The notes under the pieces: generated by a model | Seen by the model: the letters and a program-made list of their open reading frames with translations, nothing else | What the model was told of the DNA's origin: nothing | Databases searched by the model: none | Shown: positions 31,091 to 43,870 of the stretch, piece by piece | Numbering within the stretch: the stretch's first letter is position 1 | Layout: every line of letters starts with the position of its first letter | Made by a program: the position numbers and the translations under genes | Source of the DNA: Gnetum montanum | Taxonomy: Eukaryota > Streptophyta > Gnetopsida > Gnetales > Gnetaceae | NCBI GenBank assembly: GCA_015680685.1 | Contig: MNCI01026969.1 | Span: forward strand, 176,469-240,468 | Direction of reading: 5' to 3' | Length of the DNA stretch: 64,000 nucleotides

Positions 31091-33101
31091 TTGTAATCAC
31101 ATATAAATCATTGTTACTAAGGTTTTGTAGATAAATTCCTATCAATTCATACCTTACACATTACCTTAATTAATAGTCTATAATTACATATTGTGATTTT
31201 TAGAGTTACAAGTATTTTCGAGAAGTGACTCCAAAAGGTATTATTGTTGACCTTACAATCATTTGGGTGGCCTAGGTGATTGATAAAAATTAGCTTGACA
31301 TTTAAACACAAAATGTTTCTTTTGTAAACATTGAATTTCTTACCCCTATGATATCCTTTAGATGATGGAAAATTTTGAAAAAGTATGCACACTTCCCACT
31401 ATAGTACTCCCCCACAACTAAGTGGAACAGTCTGGGTTCAACTAGGATCAAACAAAATTGAAATCAAAATGTTATGGAACTAGATATTGCTCTTGGAAGA
31501 TGGAGATGTAAAGCTCTAATTTGCAAAGGAAAATTTCAGCAACTCCCCAAGTGTCAAATGAAAGAAATGAACTTGAAGTAGGTGGGGTCGTTAGTATATA
31601 TAGGTAGGGGAGACACGATATCATGTACCCAATATTGGATATCATGTCAAACATGATATCACATACGCGGTATTGCATCCCCACTGAAACACATTGAATG
31701 TAGGGACTAAGTGGGAATAATAAATTTTCAATATGTAATGAAGTATTAGAGACTAAATTGGAAGCTTTTGGGGTATTTAGAAATTTAATTTTAAGGCACG
31801 AGAAGTATGTCATGATGGGATCATATATGAAAATCTGTGAAAGGGGGCTAAGACAAAGGGTGTATAATAACTTTTGAGGAAAAATTAATTAAAATGATAA
31901 GGGAAAAGATAGTATGCTTAGGTAAGTAGTTAGAGGATGTAAAATAATGTGTTGTGTGCAACAGGGATAAGTTACAAAAGTTACACAAGTGGATCCTCTC
32001 CAAAGTAGGCTCTAGCCTATGATGTCATTGTGGAACCACACCTCTAATGTCCATAGGCACTAGAGGAGTTGAATGCAACATATACCTATGAACAAAACAC
32101 ACATGTTAAAACCACTAAGTTGAGATAATAATTCTACATTACACCACCCATAAGTTATGAATACTTGGATAATGAAATGAAATGGATAATAGAAGCGATC
32201 ACCAAAATCGGAACATGAGGTTTCTAATGATGGTCACAATGGAATCTTGTGTGTAATTAGTGGTTAAATAACCATGTGTCTAGCTTTCAAAGTTTTAGAC
32301 CAAGCCCATACCACATTTCAATGACACTACATCACTCCATCCCATCGACAAACAACCATAATCCTATCAAAGTTGCAAGGAGTAACATCAATTAGCGTTA
32401 TGTTCAAGGGATGAGTAAGAGAGGAGTGTCATAATGGCTCACTCTCTTTCTTTCTTCTTTTTCTCATTTTTCTTTTGTCTTTTTTGTTTTTTTTTTTCAT
32501 TTTGTGTTTTCTCCTCTTTCTTTTTTTTCCATTTTCTTCTCTTGTTTTTTTTTCGACTCTATGAAGTCACCTACCTTCAAGCATGGATACATGTCTTTCC
32601 AATGGGACCCACAGAAGCATTTTTAGTGCCATTTTGAGTTGCCTTTACTTCCATTTTTTTTAGATCTACAAGGATATACTTACAACCTCGACAAAACTAT
32701 AGAACATATAGAAGTAGCCAAAGAGAATCTATGAATTCCCTTGATGTCATACCCTTATCATTCCACCTTGGTCCGTCATCCATCTCTCTAGACACAATGA
32801 TTATCAAATTATTTATAGTTAGATGATGAAAAAGATTACCATTGTAACCAAAGCACGAACCTCTTATATTAATGGAATGGATGGATGGATGTTGTGGTCT
32901 CAATGTCTGAATAATTAGTTCCTTATGACTAGGCAACATAGAGAAAAACCTCACCTTAATGGGAAACATGATCAACTTATTCATGGTCAATATTATAATG
33001 AAAAATTGAAAAAAAATAATTAGAAAAGTAAAAAAAAGAATAGAGAAATGAAAAAAAATCATAAAACAAAAACATAAAATAACACTTAAAAATCCTAGAA
33101 A
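31091..33101 (-). other. Conserved non-coding spacer between gag and ORF2 (R)
   Basis: It carries the three blocks shared with E1 and E2: about 32712-32755 (CATCAAGGGAATTCATAGATTC on the minus strand), 32554-32630 (AAAGACATGTATCCATGCTTGAAGGT, then a long purine tract at 32440-32560), and 31978-32070 (CTTTGGAGAGGATCCACTTGTGTAA). Near 31400-31420 is TTAGTTGTGGGGGAGTAC, like the E1 internal purine run. A GATATC cluster with a TATATATA box lies at about 31590-31680. Confidence 0.6.
31585..31690 (-). promoter_or_regulatory. Possible internal promoter of R (GATATC cluster plus TATA box)
   Basis: In element sense, GATATC and AATATTGG sites (about 31680-31615) are followed by CCTATATATACTAACG (about 31600-31585). 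This copies the arrangement in the LTRs, where a GATATC array stands just upstream of the TATA box. It lies about 500 bp upstream of ORF2. Promoter activity is inferred from layout only. Confidence 0.4.
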
Positions 33102-35599
33102 TTAGAATGGGAGGTGATCCACACAACTAAACATTTGGTTGTGGCTAGGATTAATAAGTGGATGAAGAGGATCCATGCATGTATGAAACATTAGGGGCCC
33201 ATCGTGCCCCAGCCACTGGGTGTCTATTGGTGGTATGGTGGCAGGGTAGAGAAATCGTTGGTCATACACCTAATCATAGAAAGTATAGTGGGATAGCTTA
33301 GATAGTGTGTGTACATTATGGGGGAAATCTAGCCCACTATGGTACCCTTGATAATATGGTAGTATGCATGGATCTATGTGTCCCTTCACATTGGTGAATT
33401 CACTGGATCTTGTGGATGTTGGAGTGTGAGGTGGAGGCCTAGATATAGTGATAGGGGCTATTGATGGTGCTAAGGAAGGTGTGGCACTGGGTTTTCCTTG
33501 GGCTAGTTTAGAAGGCGAATTAGGTTTGGAAGTGTGATTCTTCTTCTTATGGTCATGCCTAAATAAGGGACACTTCCAATGTTGTAGAGGAGACCTACTT
33601 TTGTTAATAGTAGCAGCACAAGTTACATCCATTGGTTGGCATGGTGGTGCAATATCTTCTAATACATATGATGGTAGTGTAGAAGGAGATGAAGGATGAG
33701 AATACCAAGGGTGAGGAGAAGTGTGAGAAGTATGATGTGGTGATCCCCCAGGAGAAGACATTGATCAATGGTACTCGGGAAAGTGATAATGTCGATTGGA
33801 GATAGAGGATTCAAAACTGGTTGGAGAAATAGGATGTTGAACATAGTAGGCATTTAGTTTTGGTGGATATGGAGGATGTGGATAGCTAGATGGTGACCTT
33901 CCTCATGCCTATGAGTTTTTCCACTACGGTGGAGCAAAGTGCTGAGGCTGGTAATAGCTCCCCTTAGGATAGTACAATGGGTTATGGGGTTGTTCATAAT
34001 TACCTTGTGGAATAGGGACACACCTAAATTGATACCTTTATATGAATTTTGGATGAAGCTTCCCTACCCAATGGTCATATAAATGAGACAAGATTGGGAA
34101 ATGGCCCTTTTGATGGTCATATAAATAGACATCACATCCATCCTCATTATCTGTAGTTGAGCCTTTGGCCTCATTACCCTTAGCCATTCTCCCTAGTTGC
34201 TGAATAGTGTTCTTAACTATTTTTGATTTCTATGCCCTCTTTTTGTTTTGATTTCTAGGTTTATTTTGGATGACCCTCTCCTCAATAGTGTCTTCTAAGT
34301 TCACACTTTGTTCATTTGCCCATACAATCATCTTGTTATGCTTTTCCTCAATTTCATCTATTGATTTCTATATTGGCAAAGGTTGGGATTGTATCATCCT
34401 TTCAGAATTGGTTATTTCCTCACCATTGTAGTTTCAAATCCTTATTGTTTCTAGAGTTAGGTCCTACTCAAATGCATTAGCATTCTCTCATTTAGATAAT
34501 TATCTATCTTCTTTCACTAAATGCTCTATTAGTTCTTTGACCTGGTGGCGTTAGAGCTTATATAGTTTTCTCAGGCATACTTTCCAAGGTTCACCCTTAT
34601 TTCATTGTTAAGCCCATCTATAATGTGGAGTATTTGCTCTTTCTCTGAGAACCTATGACCTAGACATTTATTCAATAAGGTATAGTATCTATCTAAGGCC
34701 ATGTCCAAGGGTTCCTATTGTTCTTGTTTCAACCTTTGGATTTGTCTCCTCTAGGCAAACACTTGCACATAGGTTTGGTATCTTTTAGTGAAAAGCTGTA
34801 ACATGGTTGACCATTGTCGAATTGAATTCGGTTTCAATGATCTATACCACACTTTAGCTTTATTAATTAGTATCCTAGGAAAAAGCTTAAGCTTTTTCCA
34901 TTTACTATCCACATTGTTAAGCACACAACCATTATGGAAGGCCTATAAATGATGTTACAGATCTAAATCATAGCCTCCTACAAATTATGAAATATTATTC
35001 AGGTCAAGCTTAGGTAGTTGACTATCTGTGCGATGCCTATGAGATATCTTAACGACCTCTGTGATGTGCATTAGGCTTTTTGGGACTAATAGGGGTTTAT
35101 CATCGTTAGACAAGTTTTGATTAAAATCTCTATTTAATTGATGGTGAAGATGGGACTTGTGTTCATGTTGATGACCTTAAGTGTGTCTGTGGATTCGATT
35201 TTTGCTTTTACTCTAACCCTTTTGTGGAGTTCTATCTCTATACCTACGTTCATCTGCATCAGAACTAGACATTGAAGTTGAGGGGAAAGATGAAAAGGAG
35301 GAACTAGTAGGATAGCCATGGCTTCTATAATATTCCTCATAGTCCCTTGATTTATCATTTCTAGGTATCAAGAAGGTCTTACACCTTGAGTCGTCCCCTA
35401 GTTTAGGACTAATGTCATCTTCTTCAAGATGGTTTTCCTTAGGTGAATGTAGTCTTTGAGTGTCATTAGGATGGCCATGGTCATGAAAAAACCCTTCATA
35501 AGGTGGATCACTCCAATCTTCTTCATTGTATAATTCATTAGTTCTCCAATGAAGAGATGCGCTATACAGTTCATAATCGTTTCCACGTGAGTGAGACAT
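33102..35599 (-). pseudogene. gag of R, frameshifted
   Basis: ATG at 35599 opens MSHSRGNDYELYSASLHWR, whose WRTNELYNEEDW segment equals E2 WRTNELYDDED and E1 RTNEPYDDEDW. A Ser/Asp/Arg-rich N-terminal region longer than in E1 follows. The central Gag fold is badly decayed (about 35000-34600). The knuckle-like CDVYLYDHQKG lies at about 34142-34110, without the stop found in E1 and E2. A Pro/Ser/His-rich tail (33761-33270) holds KCPLFRHDHKKK. The frame ends PLINPSHNQMF..DHLPF at 33102. The length (2498 bp) is not a multiple of three, so at least one indel has shifted the frame. Confidence 0.7.
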
Positions 35600-35705
35600 T
35601 GTTGTCAATTCATGGTGTGTGTTTGAATACTTCTCAAAATATATATCATTAATACCATTTTACAATGCTCTTGTGTAATATAACTAATCTATATAACTAG
35701 CACCA

Positions 35706-35723
35706 TCCCTAAAAATGATGCTA
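35706..35723 (-). other. Primer binding site region of R (worn tRNA-Asp type)
   Basis: TAGCATCATTTTTAGGGA on the minus strand, then TGGTGC, aligns with the E1 site TGGTGCCGTTGTCGGGGATGGTGC but has several changes. Confidence 0.6.
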
Positions 35724-35724
35724 A

Positions 35725-36527
35725 TGATGAGTGATAAGGTACCCCTATGCTCAACCATACAAATATGATCATGTACGCATGATCCAGTCAAACTCTGCAG
35801 AGGGACTAGTTGTGGCCTATAGACAGTTATATGTTGATCATAGTTCAATGTCTTTCCACCTAGACTAGTGGTAGCTCTGTCACGTATGATTTAGTCTAGA
35901 GTGAGGCATATGATGTTATCCTAAATCTACATTACTCCTGATAATAGAAAAGATAAATTAATTAGACTAATAATGGAAGAAAAACCTAAATTAGCCTGTG
36001 AAGATGGTATTTAGCCTTATCCATCCATACATGTCTTCGAATTTGTGGCATTAATGTTGGGGATGCCAAGTATTCACACTTAAACGCTCATGATTAAGGT
36101 GTGCACATTTTTCTTAATGACAAGAAAAGTAAATAACAATAAATTAGACTGTTAACTAAAGAAGATATTAAATAATTAAAACAATGAAATTAATCTAAGT
36201 GAATGTTGTAATGATGAAAGTAATCTTGATGTTTATTGCTAGTCATGCACATGTCCAAGTACATCACACTTGAACAAAGGTGTTGTACAATTACAAACAT
36301 CACACTGCGGGTATGCACTGGGAATAACTATCTTGGAAGAAAGAAACTAAAAACAAAACTGCCAAAAGAAAAGAACTTCTAACTCCCTAATCAAAATCCC
36401 CTCACTGTGTGCCTAAGTGCTATATTTATAGGCTAACACAGGAATGACGATATCATGTATACGATATCATAATTAGGCCACAATATCGCATACCTGATAT
36501 CAGGGCTTGGAAAACCATAATTCATCA
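35725..36527 (-). repeat. 5' LTR of R
   Basis: 803 bp. The TATA sequence is at 36421-36430 (plus-strand TATATTTATA) and the GATATC/AATATC block at about 36445-36505. Its outer end meets the ACATC duplication. Confidence 0.9.
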
Positions 36528-36532
36528 ACATC

Positions 36533-38900
36533 CTTGATGCACTAACCTATGAATAGGAAAGGAATAGGTAATACAAAAGGTAGTAGCTATTCTTGCGATA
36601 ACATTTGAAAATAAACATTTTACCATATGTAAGAACTTAGGGCCAAAACCAAGTTTAGTCATTGTCTATAGAATAAAGCCTTACTTTATGTTGTTATAGG
36701 CTTTTGCATAATCAAGCTTCATTAGGGGAATATCTTGACTATCATCCTCCATCCACTTGAGAGCTTCCCATGTAGTAATCACATTATTTAAAATATATCT
36801 ACTAAGAACAAAGCCTATTTGCTGGGGAGATATAATATGACAAAGAATTTTCTTCAAATGTAAGGCTAAGCACTTGGCCCAAATTTTATACACCACATTA
36901 AGAAAAGTGATGGGATGCTAATTGGATATATAGGTAGGATCCACAAACTTAGGAAAAATATGAATAATCCCCTAATTTAAATTGGGCCCAAAGGAACTAG
37001 TAAGGATATCCTCTCTGATGACTTGGAAGAGATCATGTTCCACCAAATCCCAATGATTTCAAAAAAATTCAATGGAAACACCATCATAACTAGGGGCCTT
37101 CCTAAGACTTAATTTAAAACAAGCCTCTTGAAGCTCATCCTTAGTAATATTAGCTTCTAAACTTTGCAACATAGTAGAATTGATTAGGCTAAGATAATTA
37201 AGAGTAGCAGCCTCAAACGATGAGGTATCCATAGGGGTAGCATCAAATAAGGTTTCAAAATGCTTCTTAAGATATGAGAGGACAATGTTGTGGTTAGTGA
37301 TGGTGGTACCATTACTGGAAATTTTTTCTAAAGAATGTTAAGAAGAAGAGCTATTTAGATACTTGAAAATTTCCTTACAATGTTCATCTTGAATATTTAA
37401 CCAAGTGAGTCTACTTTTTATTAAATTACTTTTTACTCTGTACACATCCCATTGTTGGAAGGCTAACTAGGCTCTAGCTAACTCTCCATGAACTTGAGTG
37501 TTGAAAGGATCTTAAGTTAATCTATTAGTACGATGTTCAATAGTAAAATGAATGCTTTTGTACTCTTCTCTATCATGAATCACCACTTCCTTACCATAAT
37601 AACAAGAAAAGTTCCAAACTCTACAAGAAGAATAATGTCATCATTGAATTCAATCCACTTGATCTAAGGGCCTAGGTTTGACATTCCAAAGATTTGAAAG
37701 AAATAGTTGGATGGAAGGAGAAGAGAAGTAGTTATTGTGTAACCACAAAAGATGGAAATTATGTTTGTGGTTGCTACCATGAATCTGAATAGACATAGTA
37801 ATGGTAAGATGGTTTGATAAGGTTGCATGTTGATGAACCATAATAGTAGAAGAGGCTTGCCAAAAAAAAAGGGTGAAAAAATAGAATCTATCTAACCAAC
37901 TATAGATGTGAGCTTGCCAAAGACAAAGATTACTCCAAGTAAATTTGTGAAGGTGATCACTAGTAGAGGCATCCATCCCATTAGAAAGGTAGAACTTATT
38001 CTTAAAGGCTCACCAAGTTTGATACTTGTAATTTGAAAGTTGAAAAAGCACCTCCCCCACTCCACCAAGCTTACCATGAGGGAATTATATTATATTAAAA
38101 TCTTCTATGAGACTTGGTAATCCCAATGGACTTGGATCAATAGATTTTTTGAGACTTAGCGAAGCATTTTTTCTTAGCTAAGAAGGGATAGGCCAAGATA
38201 TGATGCTTAGCTCAATGATAGTAACTATAGGAGTTAAGGAGATAAAAATAATCTATTTTTTGGATGAAGAGTTTTACATTGGCTGCAAGGGTTAAAGAGT
38301 TATTCCTATGAGTAATATCAAGTTTGATACAATAGCAATGGAACTGAGTTCTATTAAGCATAATGCTATGGTCTAAAATAATATGACTAAGGGTATTCAC
38401 GATGTCCCTTTCTACAAATGAAAAAATTAGTGGAAAATTTGACAATTCAGCCTAACAAGGGATTGTATTATATGCCAGGTCATTAACATTAAAGTCAAAT
38501 TTCTAGGCACATGCAATAAGAGTTGCATTACATGTTGGAAAAATTTTGATAAAGAGAGCCTTCTCAACTTAAGAGGCCTTAGAGAGTTCCACTAGGATAA
38601 ATTTTTAAGTGTAGTAATGGGCATGAGAAACTTGAATGCCATAGGACTATTGCATGCTCTGGATTTGCGTATTTATACTAAGTGACCTCTATAGAAAACC
38701 CATAATTTGAAGGAATATAAAACACATCACAAAATCTTTAAAAACAACAACAAAAATATCATCAAGAAGAAGGAAATCTATATTAGGTGAGTTAGAGGTA
38801 CTTCCTTGACAATGAGTAGAATCATTGGACAAATCAACCATTGCAAAACTCCGCATAAATCTATCCACTGCTCCTACTATGTAGATCTGCCATAACACCT
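36533..38900 (-). mobile_element. LINE (second copy), endonuclease and RT N-terminal half
   Basis: The minus-strand reading shows a possible EDFN (GDFN-like) endonuclease motif near 38085, FTWSNLCLWQAHIYSWLDRFYF (about 37950-37880), then SNHLTITMSI. RT begins with LHLKKILCHIISPQQIGFVLSRYILNNVIT (about 36870-36780) and LMKLDYAKAYNNI (about 36715-36683). It reaches ..VHQGC at the R insertion point. RT resumes left of R at CPLTSYLF. The upstream limit is uncertain; LINE-like reading fades between 38450 and 38900. Confidence 0.7.
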
Positions 38901-39100
38901 ATATAGAACCACTGTAGTGTAGATTAGCACCTTCACCTCTCCCCCACTATGTAGATTTACTCTACAGCTATGCAGATCTACCTACCATTCAACCACAGCT
39001 ACTACAACAACTAATCCTTAGCTGCAGATTCACTACAACACTATAGCCACCACACAAATCTATCAAACTATTGCAGCCATAGCTATGCAGATCTACCCAT
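38860..39100. repeat. Degenerate CTATG(C/T)AGAT(C/T)TAC repeats
   Basis: The motif CTATGTAGATCTGC, CTATGTAGATTTAC, CTATGCAGATCTACC and CTATGCAGATCTACCC recurs at irregular spacing among CTACAACA-rich sequence. It looks like an old minisatellite. Confidence 0.5.
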
Positions 39101-42100
39101 CTTGCATGCAAAAACCCTAGAAAAATTACAGAAACATTACATAATATATGAGTTAACATTGGTCAACCTCTTTCCACTGTTGTTAACTAGTGTTGTTCTC
39201 TTGTGGCTGACTCTCTTTTTTTTCAAAGAGGGACATTTCTCTTTTGTTTCCACCATTTACCTTTATAAAATGGAACTACCTCATAGGGAGTGTAACTTTC
39301 TCACTTTGAACTACTTGCTGTACTAATGTTCTTCTTCAAAATAGAACTACCTTACAAGTTGGGCTTTTTTCATCAATTATTTCCCAAATTTCTCCTACTA
39401 GTATTTGCATAATTTAGAAATTAAAAAGATGCAAGCACTGCTTAGGTTAAATATTTGGCAAGATTTGACGATAGATGTAATAATGAACAAAACTAAGATT
39501 ACTCAAACTCACATTTCCACTCTTTAGAATCTTAGACATTACAGAAATAAATGAAAGCTATTTGATTGTATATGCAGAAACCATATAAGAAACACCAATG
39601 AGTCATATGTATAGCTTTGAAATGGTGATTTGGAAAATGCCTTTGCAATAACAACAGTATGTGAAATACCAATGAGTAATGTTTACAATTTTGAAATTGT
39701 GATTTAGAAATGCTAACTTGCAACTCCAATAGTTCTACTTACTTCTACCTTCTACTAAAATTTTTAATGATATGTTATTCTACTTGTACATTAGTGGTAA
39801 TAGCATAATTCACTAAAATCTATACATATGGGATAATAGCATATTTCACTAAAATCTATATGCTACACCTTTTATTTCAATTAAAAATACATTTTCCTCT
39901 AAAGTAGTTTAATAGAATTTCATTATTCACTTCAAGACATCGTCTAATTAGAAATCAATGCTTAATATTTCCTACTAGAATCAACCTATAGCTTGCTATT
40001 TCCAAATTAATAGTCTTACTCCTAGGTTAGCACTTCATTATTTCTAGAGGAAATTTTATATTCTATTATTATAACATTAACATATAGAACTTGACTTTAA
40101 GTGAGACTTGATAAATTAAGTGATTCTCTAAAATTTAGCGTCAATGGTAGAATATTTAATTTACTTGGATGGTTGAACATGTTTGGCCAGATGGTGTTAA
40201 CATTATTTAGTTAGAAATAATTTGCTAGTTTAAGTTATAAAAGCGGCATCACTATACTGCTAAAATTCTTCTAGATTGTTATGGTTGGTTGACAAACTTA
40301 CTAAGTACTAGGTTGTGTATTCAAACAGAACCACATCTAATAAGATAATCTATTAAATGATTATATATTACAATGGACATTGTTCTAAAGGCTTTTTGTG
40401 AAAGAGAACCAATCATGGTAAGACCCTTGCATGATTAAAATGCATTATAAGTTTAGCATCTAGAGGAAAGTTGTAATTTTAAATCATGGTGAATTAAAAG
40501 GTACTACATTCAAGTTAGAGAAACCTAAGTGACTAGCCTAGCTTAACTATATCATTGGCCCTTAAGGGTAGAAAGGACATGACGCATCCATGGTACCAAG
40601 TAATGAATTGTAGATTTAGAGTTCATTGAAAATTAAATTTCATGTGCATCCAAGATTTCCATTATTTTGTTATCCAAGCTTTGCAAGAGAATCTTGAACA
40701 TATAGCATCCCTTCATACTACATTATCATTACCCTCGTCATGGATGAAATACCAACAATGTTATATTGTGATTCCTTTTAAAGGAAAGAAAGTAATCATA
40801 ACTAAAATTAAGGAGAGACATTAAGGTATACATGTGTGCTTCTATGAATACATTGATTTCATTCACTTATAATAAAAATCTTGAATAATTTTTGTTAACT
40901 TCTAGTTTTGACAACTCTTGATTAATAAGAGAAGACATAAGATAAGTTCAAAATGAAATGATAAGGTGGGAAATGTATGTCAAACCTAAAATAAGCTAAC
41001 TATATATATAGCCCAAAACATATATCCAATAGAGTATATTTAAAAATTAGAAGAATATAATAATACCTACAACCTCTTGTTTAACAAGGCAATGAGATAA
41101 CTATTTGAGTCATTAATGATTAGCTAAAGAGGAATACATATGACTTTTAATATATCATTTTGGCTATATGTCTTGGGATATGCTTATAGTCATATTATTT
41201 TAGGTTGTTGCACTTCGTTTCTATATAATAAGCATAGGTTTATTTAAAGCATTAAAAATTTTCTTAATTTTAAAAAATAATTTAATCACTTATAAAGTTA
41301 TGAGGGGTTAGGAAATAATGTTTTTAATTCATATAATAAAATATTATATAATTTGAAAATAACACAATGAAGCAATTAATGGTATATATAATTAGAAGGG
41401 TTCATACAAAATTTAACAATATGTTTAACCAACATTTAAAATGCATTCTCTTTTCATGAAGCATATTTCCTTCTCCACATGTATTCAAGGAGAGATGAAT
41501 CATGTAACTTCCACCTTAAACCATTTCATGGAATCCTAGCTTTTACTACTCACCATGTGCTTTTAATAGTATTTGTATGAACACCTGTCACTAGGTCTTT
41601 AAAATGCAATGACTAATTCATTATCCTATGATCAAACTAAAGTTGATAAAGCCATTCTGAATCATAAGCCTTCTACATATCACTATAAATAAGAGTCAAG
41701 TTTAATCAATAGATAAATACTATTTATCAATATTTCTTTAGACCTATTCTGAACAGCAACAAGAAACAGATTGTTTAAGTCACACTCAATTCCTATTTGA
41801 GTCACGCTCAGTTCCTCCAAATATCCAACAATTTCTTACAAGTCTACCTCTGTTATATTTTCTTTTCTCAAACTTAGACTCATCTATCTCTACTATTTTT
41901 TCTAGACCTCCAATTTTTTGTAGATTTTTTAGTTAAGCATCTACACATACATTTCTAAAAAAGTTAAACCAATCCATAACAGTGTGTTTTGAAACTTGGT
42001 TTTGAACTTCTACATACTTAGTGGAGCATTTCCAACTCCAATCATACATTATCATAAGTATTTTCTTTAATTCTAATTTTGATTTCATGAACCAAGTTCC

Positions 42101-43600
42101 AAAATGCATGTTTTCTTTTTTATCACATCAAAGACATACAAATTTACATCATTCTTTCTTTGAAGAATCTTTTTGTTTTTTCATTGCTATGTTACAATTT
42201 GAACATTTTCCCTATATAAAAGGTCTAACTCTTCACATAAATTAATACAATTTTCTAATTTTTGAATTCTTTGATATAGTTATTCCCTAATCATAGATGA
42301 AAGGTCCTAAAATATAAATATCATTGTAGATAACAAATACATTACTCTAGCTATTTAAAATTTCATAAAATAATTAATAAATCATACAACTAGGTAAAAC
42401 TCAATAAAAAATACCATCCTAAATTGAAAATATTGGCAAAACTCTCGTGCAACCGAATTACTCTTATTAGTATACAAAACTACAAAAAACAATAAAGTCT
42501 TACAAAAAAACATGAAAAAGAATAATGTAAAATGGTGCTAACAATGCTTAGAATTAACCATATTAGTACATTCAATAGATTCTTATTAGTTTATGGAATT
42601 AATGTTCAATTTGAATTATAATAGTATGCATAGTTTATCATTACATAAGGAGGAAGGTGCTTACACCAGGTTTTGCTATTTTTTCTTCATAAGTCGTGTA
42701 TAAGTTTTTTAATAATATTTCATCCCAAGATATATAAAGTTAAATTTAAACTTTATAATTACCAAATTAAGAATTTTGCCACTAGAGTAACACTTCATTG
42801 ATTAATCATGAGATAAAGATTTATTAGCTCAATATAAATAATAACCATTTACATTTACTACAAATTATAACCATTTTTCCAAATGTATTTCATGTGCTTC
42901 TAAAGTATTTGGGTTGCTTTTCACTTTTCATTAAGTAGACCCACTTGGAAAATACCTTAGAATTTCGGTAAAAACAATCCTCTGAATGCAATGCCAACCT
43001 AGCACCCAATTTAAAATCACCATATGATGTGAAGGTGGATAGACATGAGTTTTTTAATCACTCCAAACATATCAGAACCTTTGGGGATGCTTGCATGGTA
43101 TGGAATGCTAAAGCAACAGAAAACAAAAAAGAGGGACTTATAATTGGAATTTAATTTGATTAACCACAATTGTTTTTCTATATTTTAGTGTTGGGCTTCT
43201 AGAAAACACCAAAAGTTGACAAAAGAGCCCGACAATTGAAGGTTTCCCACCTCTATTGTCATCTTAAAGCTAGGCCACTATGCCATGGTTGTGTATATCC
43301 TTGCTACTAGGAATTTGATGCATAAGATTAATTTCAGAATTCTTCTTTTTTATTTTTTTGGATTTATAACACAAACGCTGCAGAATCAAATTTAACCTTT
43401 AAATGGGTTCCCCAAAAGAAATTCATAGTATCTGATTCTTCATAAAATAAAAAATATAATAACGTTAAAAAAATACAATGGTTATTTCAATCTTAGCCTA
43501 CCTTGACATTGCAGTCAGAAAATGCAAAACGCAGTGATTACTCTACAAAATTCCAGTGATGAATCAAAATAGTAAAGAAATTGGCACTGCAATCAAAATA
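39101..43600. other. Unassigned AT-rich stretch
   Basis: No gene, RT, transposase or RNA gene was recognised; open frames are short and have no familiar motif. A segment at about 39191-39345 is an inverted copy of part of 43715-43870 (see separate entry). The rest may be ancient intergenic DNA. Confidence 0.4.
39191..39345 (+). repeat. Inverted-repeat partner (left) of 43715-43870
   Basis: Blocks GACATTTCTCTTTTG.TTCC, CATTTACCTTT.TAAAA and AACTTTCTCACTTTGAACT are shared with the reverse complement of 43715-43870. The two copies lie about 4.4 kb apart. Confidence 0.6.
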
Positions 43601-43714
43601 GCAAAGGAATTGGTTATCATAACAGCATACAAACTCTCATTCGTTTAGCAGTGCACACAAAGTTTTTATTATCTCCCGCCGAAATTATTGAAATATAAAG
43701 ATCAAATTTGAGAA

Positions 43715-43870
43715 GAAGAACGTCAATATAGCAGGAGTTCAAAGTGAGAAAGTTCCGCTGCGTGTGTAGTGTTTTAGAAAGGTAAATGACGGGAAAAAAA
43801 GAGAAATGTGCCCCCTTCTGGAAAAAAAAGCCGGACCTTCTGGAAAAAAAAAAGCCGGACACGAGAGCAC
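43715..43870 (-). repeat. Inverted-repeat partner (right) of 39191-39345
   Basis: On the minus strand this shares GCACATTTCTCTTT, CATTTACCTTTCTAAAACA and AACTTTCTCACTTTGAACTC with the left copy. A short tandem repeat CTTCTGGAAAAAAAAGCCGGAC (about 43815-43861) lies at its edge and is absent from the left copy. Confidence 0.6.

Larger units (their letters stand above)
27347..36527 (-). mobile_element. R: complete pol-less LTR retrotransposon with long ORF2
   Basis: 9181 bp on the minus strand. The LTRs (27347-28147 and 35725-36527) begin and end with TGATGA-type inverted ends and are flanked by an exact ACATC duplication (27342-27346, 36528-36532). The order in transcription sense is 5' LTR (right), primer site, gag (35599-33102), spacer with the same conserved blocks as E1 and E2, ORF2 from 31090 to about 28320, polypurine tract, 3' LTR (left). 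No protease, RT or integrase is visible. It is the largest of the three family members here because ORF2 is not internally deleted. It sits inside the QGCPL motif of a LINE RT. Confidence 0.9.

Noticed and set aside
32434-32637. Plus-strand ORF rich in Phe and Ser
   Set aside because: It is the complement of a purine tract inside the R spacer that also follows conserved block 2 in E1; low complexity, not coding.
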